From an uncultured Prevotella sp. (GTDB lineage Bacteria; Bacteroidota; Bacteroidia; Bacteroidales; Bacteroidaceae), in the NCBI GenBank assembly GCA_900772835.1, contig CAAGSA010000091.1:1-10008 (forward strand): 10,008 bases of DNA. Reading direction: 5' to 3'. The notes under the pieces were generated by a model. The model was not told where the DNA came from. It worked only from the letters and a program-made list of their open reading frames with translations, and searched no databases. The translations under genes and the position numbers were made by a program. This document shows positions 6,083 to 10,008 of the stretch, in pieces. Every line of letters begins with the position of its first letter. The first letter of the stretch is position 1.

Positions 6083-6802
6083 TTAGTCATTTTCTGCATG
6101 CCATTCAGCACAGAAAATGTCCATTAGCTCTTCCATTCCTGCCGACGCGCCCTTCACGATCTGCCGTATGCCTCGCCTTTGGGCGGCAGGCGAGGGCTTG
6201 GGGTCGATGAGATAGATGGGAGTGCCGGGCCTCACGTATTCCACGAGGTCGGCGGCAGGATACACATTGAGCGAAGTGCCGATGATGACGAACACGTCGG
6301 CGGTCTGCACCTGCTCTATCGCAGGCTTAATCATGGGCACGCTCTCGCCGAAGAACACGATGAAGGGGCGCAGCAGAGAGCCGTCGCCAGCCTTCTCGCC
6401 GTGCTTCACCTCAATGTCGGGAACGTCGAGAGTCTTTATGAAGCGGGGGTCGTAAGGGTCGCGCGATGAGCATACCTTCATCAGCTCGCCGTGCAGATGG
6501 ATGACGTCGGTGGAGCCTGCCGCCTCGTGTAGGTAGTCCACGTTCTGTGTCACCACGCACACATCGTATATCCGCTCCAGCACCGCCAGCAGCCCATGGC
6601 CGCGGTTGGGCTTCGCGGCAACGAGCTTGCCGCGGAGCATGTTGTAGAAATCGTTCACATAGCAAGGGTCGGCCTCCCAGGCTTCGTGGGTGGCAACACG
6701 CTCTACGGGATAGTTCTCCCACAGTCCGTCGGCATCGCGGAAAGTGCTCAGTCCGCTTTCCACCGACATTCCTGCACCGGTCAAAACTACTATTTTTTTC
6801 AT
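6083..6802 (-). CDS. Sir2-family NAD-dependent protein deacylase
   Basis: The 239-residue cytoplasmic protein belongs to the sirtuin family, related to CobB, which removes acyl groups from lysines while consuming NAD. Rossmann and NAD motifs are GAGMSVESG with STFRD (9-23), TQNVD (85-89), the catalytic H104 in IHLHGE, and GTSLNVYPAA (175-184). The zinc-ribbon region (about 106-143) holds a single cysteine (C111) instead of four, so zinc binding of the usual kind seems absent; this appears in some other Bacteroidota sirtuins. The YxxR acyl-pocket motif of E. coli CobB (Y92, R95) reads Y53-N-M-L56, with an arginine one residue later. The ATG at 6802 is preferred over a TTG at 6841 because it begins the family with MKKIVVLTGAG and because the -7 box at 6846-6853 would place the transcript start at that TTG. 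It is followed by the OPT gene. Confidence 0.9.
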   Translation of the reverse strand: MKKIVVLTGAGMSVESGLSTFRDADGLWENYPVERVATHEAWEADPCYVNDFYNMLRGKLVAAKPNRGHGLLAVLERIYDVCVVTQNVDYLHEAAGSTDVIHLHGELMKVCSSRDPYDPRFIKTLDVPDIEVKHGEKAGDGSLLRPFIVFFGESVPMIKPAIEQVQTADVFVIIGTSLNVYPAADLVEYVRPGTPIYLIDPKPSPAAQRRGIRQIVKGASAGMEELMDIFCAEWHAEND

Positions 6803-6818
6803 ACTTCCAAGATTAAGA

Positions 6819-6887
6819 TTAGTCAGAAAATACTTTAACAATGCACAAAATTAGCGTTTTTTCTTTAATACAGTGCACTTAGTCAGA
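6819..6887 (+). repeat. Direct repeat TTAGTCAGA in the divergent control region
   Basis: TTAGTCAGA occurs at 6819-6827 and again at 6879-6887, exactly 60 bp apart, each followed by an A-rich tract and a TAAC. One copy lies in the predicted sir2 leader and the other 10 nt upstream of the plus-strand -7 box. This could be a pair of regulator sites, but nine bases in AT-rich DNA is weak evidence. Confidence 0.35.
6846..6853 (-). promoter_or_regulatory. Candidate -7 box for the sir2-OPT transcript
   Basis: Read on the minus strand this is TAATTTTG, a match to TAnnTTTG. It predicts a transcript start near 6839 and a leader of about 37 nt before the ATG at 6802. No clear -33 TTTG is present. Confidence 0.5.
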
Positions 6888-6896
6888 TAAAAGTAT

Positions 6897-6904
6897 TAAC
6901 TTTG
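6897..6904 (+). promoter_or_regulatory. Candidate -7 box for the FKBP gene cluster
   Basis: TAACTTTG matches TAnnTTTG. Transcription would begin near 6911, giving a leader of about 130 nt before the ATG at 7044, long for a simple promoter. No good -33 TTTG is seen. The sequence is identical to the -7 box at 1688-1695. Confidence 0.55.
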
Positions 6905-7043
6905 TGCGCTTTTGATTGAATACATGCCGCCCGGAAGCCCCGTTCAGACGGATAAAAGGCGCAAAAACAGGCAGCAGGAGAGAAATCAGGGCAAAGAGAC
7001 TTGGAATGGAAAAACTATAATTAAAAAATATATCAGTAAGAAA

Positions 7044-7649
7044 ATGGACAAAGTAAGCTACGCCCTTGGTTTGGGCATTGGTCAGCAGCTGGCTCAGATG
7101 GGCGCATCAGACCTGAATATCGACGACTTCGCAGACGCAATCAAAGACGTGCTCAACGGCAACGAGCCGAAGGTGGCGCACAAGGACGCACAGACAATTG
7201 TGCAGAACTACTTCCGCCAGCAGGAGGAGCGCATCAACGCCATACGTGCCGAGCAGGGCAAAGTGGCAAAGGCCGAAGGCGAGGCTTATCTCAAGGAGAA
7301 CGCCAAGAAGGAAGGCGTGGTGACACTGCCGAGCGGACTGCAGTATATCGTGCTGCAGGAAGGCAACGGCAAGAAGCCGAAGGCAACAGACCAGGTGAAG
7401 TGCCACTACGAGGGATTCCTCATCAACGGACAGGTGTTTGACAGCAGCGTGCAGCGCGGAGAGCCGGCAGTGTTCCCGCTCAACCAGGTAATACCGGGAT
7501 GGACAGAAGGACTGCAGCTCATGCAGGAAGGAGCAAAGTACCGCTTCTTCATACCATACATCCTCGCATACGGCGAGAGCGGAGCAGGAGGCTCGATACC
7601 GCCATACGCAACACTCATTTTCGACGTGGAGCTGATAGAAGTGATGTAA
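7044..7649 (+). CDS. FKBP-type peptidyl-prolyl isomerase without signal peptide (FklB-like)
   Basis: The 201-residue product catalyses cis-trans isomerisation of Xaa-Pro bonds and probably acts as a dimeric folding helper. Residues 1-85 form the helical FKBP_N dimerisation domain (YALGLGIGQQLA start), and 93-200 the FKBP_C catalytic domain. Pocket residues are well kept: Y122, F132-D133 (FDSS), V149-I150-P-G-W153 and Y176 (AYG). There is no signal peptide, so it should be cytoplasmic. The frame stays open upstream to a TTG at 6912 and an ATG at 6924. I chose 7044 because the upstream 44 residues are basic, low-complexity and unlike the family, whereas MDKVSYALG starts exactly at the conserved domain. 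Two related genes follow in the same direction. It is closest to the third at the DNA level around 7302-7330. Confidence 0.88.
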   Translation: MDKVSYALGLGIGQQLAQMGASDLNIDDFADAIKDVLNGNEPKVAHKDAQTIVQNYFRQQEERINAIRAEQGKVAKAEGEAYLKENAKKEGVVTLPSGLQYIVLQEGNGKKPKATDQVKCHYEGFLINGQVFDSSVQRGEPAVFPLNQVIPGWTEGLQLMQEGAKYRFFIPYILAYGESGAGGSIPPYATLIFDVELIEVM

Positions 7650-7688
7650 GAACAGAAAACATAGGGAAACAAAGAAAAACAGCATAAA

Positions 7689-8654
7689 ATGAAGAAAACC
7701 ACATTACTCGCTGCGGCAGCCATCGTGGCCGCAGGTTTCGCATCATGCGGAAAGTCAACCCCAAAGGCTGACCTGAAGAACAATGTAGACTCACTGAGCT
7801 ACGCCATCGGTATGGCACAGACACAGGGACTGAAAGACTATCTTGTCAGCAACCTCGGAGTGGACACCGCCTATATCGACGAATTCATAAAGGGACTCAA
7901 CGAAGGAGCCAACGCCGGCGACGACAAGAAGAAGGCTGCATACTACGCAGGTATACAGATAGGACAGCAGATCTCGAACCAGATGGTGCGCGGCATCAAC
8001 CACGAACTCTTCGGCGAAGACTCGACAAAGACAATCTCGCTGAAGAACTTCATGGCAGGATTCATCAGCGGAACAACAGGAAAGAAGGGACTGATGACCG
8101 TGGAGCAGGCACAGGAAGTGGCACAGCGCAAGATGCAGGAAATCAAGGACGAGGCGATGAGCAAGCAGTACGGAGCATACAAAAAGCAGAACGAAGACTT
8201 CGTCGCAAGGTACGGCAAGGGAGCCGACGTGAAGAAACTCAAGGGCGGAGTTTGCTACAAGGTGCTCACCGAAGGAAAGGGCGAGATACCTACAAACACA
8301 TCAACAGTGAAGCTGATGTATGAGGGAAAGACAATCGACGGAAAGGTGTTCGACAGCAGCTACGAGCGCAAGGAGCCTGCCACATTCCAGGTGAACCAGG
8401 TAATACCGGGATTCACAGAGGCACTCACACACATGCCGGCAGGAAGTACATGGGAGGTAGTGATTCCGCAGGACCAGGCTTACGGCTCGCGCGACCAGGG
8501 AAGCATCAAACCTTTCTCAACACTTATATTCAAGATACAGCTCATCAGCGTTGAGAAGCAGGAGGCACAGGCTGGCGCACAGGGAGGGATGACACCCGAG
8601 CAGAAAGCACAAATCGAGGCTGCAATCAAGGCTGCACAGGCAAAGAAAAAATAA
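7689..8654 (+). CDS. Lipoprotein FKBP-type peptidyl-prolyl isomerase
   Basis: The 321-residue product has a lipoprotein-type signal (MKK, hydrophobic stretch, FASC lipobox at 17-20; F at -3 is slightly unusual), so lipidated C20 would anchor it in the envelope. The FKBP_N helical domain spans about 31-185, beginning VDSLSYAIGMAQ and containing an insert relative to the first paralogue. The FKBP_C domain spans about 188-287. Y211, F221-D222 and Y265 are present. The pocket-floor tryptophan is F242 (VIPGF), and the 80s loop is altered (YGSRDQGSIKP). A Gln/Ala/Lys-rich tail (288-321) follows and is probably flexible or helical. The gap from the previous gene is 39 nt with no promoter box, so co-transcription is likely. 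It would act as a periplasmic or envelope folding catalyst; weakened isomerase activity with retained chaperone function is an inference. Confidence 0.88.
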   Translation: MKKTTLLAAAAIVAAGFASCGKSTPKADLKNNVDSLSYAIGMAQTQGLKDYLVSNLGVDTAYIDEFIKGLNEGANAGDDKKKAAYYAGIQIGQQISNQMVRGINHELFGEDSTKTISLKNFMAGFISGTTGKKGLMTVEQAQEVAQRKMQEIKDEAMSKQYGAYKKQNEDFVARYGKGADVKKLKGGVCYKVLTEGKGEIPTNTSTVKLMYEGKTIDGKVFDSSYERKEPATFQVNQVIPGFTEALTHMPAGSTWEVVIPQDQAYGSRDQGSIKPFSTLIFKIQLISVEKQEAQAGAQGGMTPEQKAQIEAAIKAAQAKKK

Positions 8655-8676
8655 TTGGGAAAACATTATAGGTGGG

Positions 8677-8713
8677 GAATTGGGGAAACGGACACAACAC
8701 GCTTCTCCAATTC
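8677..8713 (+). promoter_or_regulatory. Stem-loop between second and third FKBP genes
   Basis: Positions 8677-8687 pair with 8703-8713 as an 11-bp stem with one G-U pair and a 15-nt loop. The following sequence (TTGTATATAATATAAAT) is AT-rich but lacks a T-run, so an attenuator, processing site or mRNA-stability element is as likely as a terminator. It occupies the longest gap (86 nt) in the cluster. Confidence 0.4.
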
Positions 8714-8740
8714 TTGTATATAATATAAATCTAAGGAAAG

Positions 8741-9748
8741 ATGAAAAAAGCATTATTTGTGGCTCTCGCCATCGTTGCGAGCAGCTTCATGACAACGGCA
8801 TACGCCGCAAAGAAGAAAAAGAAAGACAAGAAAGAACCGGCAAAGGTGGAGAATGTGGTGCTCAGCAATGCTTCAGACTCGCTGAGCTATGCGGCAGGAA
8901 TGTCGCGCACAGAAGGACTGATGCAGTATCTGAAGCAGAGCTTCGGCGTGGAAGAGAAGGATATGGCAGAGTTCGTGCGCGGATTCAACGACGTTGTCAG
9001 CAATGGAGTGACCGACAGCGTGAAGGCATACGCCGCAGGACAGCAGATAGCACTGATGGTGGACAGCCGCATGCTGCCGTATCTGAAAGAGGAATTCAAG
9101 GAGAGCCACATAAAAATCAGCGACAATCTCTTCAACAAGGGATTTCTCGCATCGCTCTCGAAAGACAACACCGTGTTCGCCGACTCACTGGCAAAGCCAT
9201 ACTTCGACAAGGCGGTGAAGGACAATATCGAGGCGATAAACATGAAGACCAAAAAGGCAGGAGAGGAATTCCTCGCCAACAATGCCAAGAAGGAAGGCGT
9301 GGTGACACTGCCCGACGGACTGCAGTATAAGGTAATCACCGCAGGAACTGGCGAAAAGCCGAAGACCACAGACCGCGTGGTGGTGAAATACGAAGGCAAA
9401 ACAATCGACGGAAAGGTGTTCGACAGCAGCTACAAGCGTAATCCTCAGACCACAACCTTCGGTGTGACACAGGTGATAAAGGGATGGACAGAGGCGCTGC
9501 AGCTCATGACAGTGGGCAGCAAGTGGGAAATCTACATCCCGTACAACCTCGCTTACGGAGAGCGCGGAGCAGGACGCGACATCAAGCCCTATGATGCTCT
9601 CATATTCACAGTCGAGCTCGTCGACATCGAGAAACCTGAGGCAAAGGCAGAAGGCACAAAGGCAAAGCCAGCCACGACGGCCATAAGCAAGAAGCCCACG
9701 CAGGCAAAAAGGGTGAAGACAGCCAAGATGCCCAGACTGGATAAATAA
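8741..9748 (+). CDS. Secreted FKBP-type peptidyl-prolyl isomerase
   Basis: The 335-residue product has a Sec signal peptide ending AYA (20-22) with no lipobox cysteine, so it should be soluble in the periplasm. A lysine-rich segment follows (24-31). The FKBP_N domain spans about 44-185 (SDSLSYAAGMSRTEG start) and the FKBP_C domain about 186-297. Y217, F227-D228 (FDSS), W249 and Y272 are present. The usual VIPGW reads VIKGW (245-249), with lysine replacing proline. The final 38 residues form a basic Ala/Lys/Thr-rich tail ending PRLDK, absent from the first paralogue. AAGGA just upstream of the ATG supports the start. The layout, signal peptide plus helical dimer domain plus FKBP domain, resembles FkpA of Proteobacteria, a periplasmic folding factor. 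Stretches near-identical in DNA to both preceding paralogues indicate duplication and possibly gene conversion. Confidence 0.88.
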   Translation: MKKALFVALAIVASSFMTTAYAAKKKKKDKKEPAKVENVVLSNASDSLSYAAGMSRTEGLMQYLKQSFGVEEKDMAEFVRGFNDVVSNGVTDSVKAYAAGQQIALMVDSRMLPYLKEEFKESHIKISDNLFNKGFLASLSKDNTVFADSLAKPYFDKAVKDNIEAINMKTKKAGEEFLANNAKKEGVVTLPDGLQYKVITAGTGEKPKTTDRVVVKYEGKTIDGKVFDSSYKRNPQTTTFGVTQVIKGWTEALQLMTVGSKWEIYIPYNLAYGERGAGRDIKPYDALIFTVELVDIEKPEAKAEGTKAKPATTAISKKPTQAKRVKTAKMPRLDK

Positions 9749-9777
9749 GCAGCAAGGGTACCGAAGCAAAGCCCGGA

Positions 9778-9793
9778 CGCTGGACAAACAGCG
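9778..9793. repeat. Small hairpin after the FKBP cluster
   Basis: CGCTG at 9778-9782 pairs with CAGCG at 9789-9793 around a 6-nt loop, 30 nt after the last FKBP stop codon. It is short and has no T-run. It may be part of a composite 3' structure with the inverted repeat that follows. Confidence 0.35.
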
Positions 9794-9797
9794 GAAC

Positions 9798-9874
9798 GTT
9801 GCCTGATTGCCAACAGGAACAGTCGCCACCACATGACAGGTGGACTGACTGGATGCCGGTGGCAATCAGGCAAC
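9798..9874. repeat. Perfect 15-bp inverted repeat with nested inner stem
   Basis: GTTGCCTGATTGCCA at 9798-9812 is the exact reverse complement of 9860-9874. Inside, CCACC and GGTGG form a second stem around ACATGACA, flanked by CAGT/ACTG pairing with a small bulge. The whole 77-nt unit could fold as a long branched hairpin or cruciform. It lacks a trailing T-run. It may be the 3' end structure of the FKBP transcript, a small palindromic repeat element, or a remnant of a mobile element. Confidence 0.6.
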
Positions 9875-10008
9875 TTGCGTATGCACAGCAGATAAAAGCC
9901 GCCTGCGTAGCGCGATTTCCAAATAGAAGTGCAACACTCTGAGGTGATTCTCAAGCCGTAAAAACTATGAAAAACACCGCAGAGGTTTGCCATGCGGCTG
10001 GAGGCGCG
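9875..10008. other. Right end of window, no supportable gene
   Basis: The last 134 nt contain no gene that can be supported. GAAGTGCAACAC at 9926-9937 resembles the terminal repeats of some IS30-type insertion sequences from memory of the family, but no transposase is present in the window. An ATG at 9967 opens 14 codons to the window edge (MKNTAEVCHAAGGA), too short to assess. Confidence 0.3.

Noticed and set aside
6803..6841. Upstream extension of sir2 to a TTG at 6841
   Set aside because: The 13 extra residues are not family-like, a rare start codon would be needed, and the -7 box at 6846-6853 would start the transcript at or after it.
6912..7043. N-terminal extension of the first FKBP gene to a TTG at 6912 or ATG at 6924
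   Set aside because: The extra residues are basic and low-complexity, and the conserved FKBP_N domain begins exactly at the ATG at 7044. The -7 box at 6897-6904 leaves almost no leader for the TTG.
8714..8733. TATAAT-like sequence upstream of the third FKBP gene as a sigma-70 promoter
   Set aside because: Bacteroidota primary promoters use TAnnTTTG, which is absent here, and TATA strings are common in AT-rich spacers.
9967..10008. ATG opening a 14-codon frame to the window edge
   Set aside because: Too short to show any family feature, so it was not called as a gene.

Overview
The window reads as chromosomal DNA of a Bacteroidota bacterium, most likely Prevotella-like. The evidence is the TAnnTTTG promoter -7 boxes, A-rich leaders with little Shine-Dalgarno signal, a GC-rich coding style that still uses many ATA codons, and gene families typical of the phylum (OPT-family transporter, FKBP_N/FKBP_C isomerases, DUF486 membrane protein). 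The genus is an inference.

Layout. Positions 1-97 are the last part of a group II intron: domain V, domain VI with its bulged branch-point A, and the 3' splice site. The rest of that intron lies left of the window. Positions 98-412 hold no convincing gene but contain small degenerate repeats, a GC-rich hairpin and a good promoter. A dicarboxylate/amino acid:cation symporter (413-1639) follows. Next comes a compact plus-strand operon: a DUF486 small membrane protein (1725-2090), a TtcA-type tRNA thiolation enzyme (2136-2909) and, 6 nt later, a lipoprotein C1-family cysteine peptidase (2916-3953). A 19-bp stem at 3957-4000 separates this operon from the convergent minus-strand pair: an OPT oligopeptide transporter (4044-6026) and, upstream of it, a Sir2 deacylase (6083-6802).

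A divergent control region (6803-7043) separates sir2 from three tandem FKBP-type prolyl isomerases on the plus strand. The first has no signal peptide (7044-7649), the second is a lipoprotein (7689-8654) and the third has a Sec signal (8741-9748). They look like one duplicated cassette sent to three compartments. The right end (9749-10008) has a perfect 15-bp inverted repeat and a short stretch resembling the end of an insertion sequence, but no supportable gene.

Most genes are recognisable housekeeping or accessory families. I did not find a clear undescribed multi-gene system. The observations most worth checking are the group II intron end, the substituted substrate and sodium-site residues in the symporter, the Sir2 protein without zinc cysteines or the YxxR arginine, and the triple FKBP array with nucleotide-level mosaic identity.
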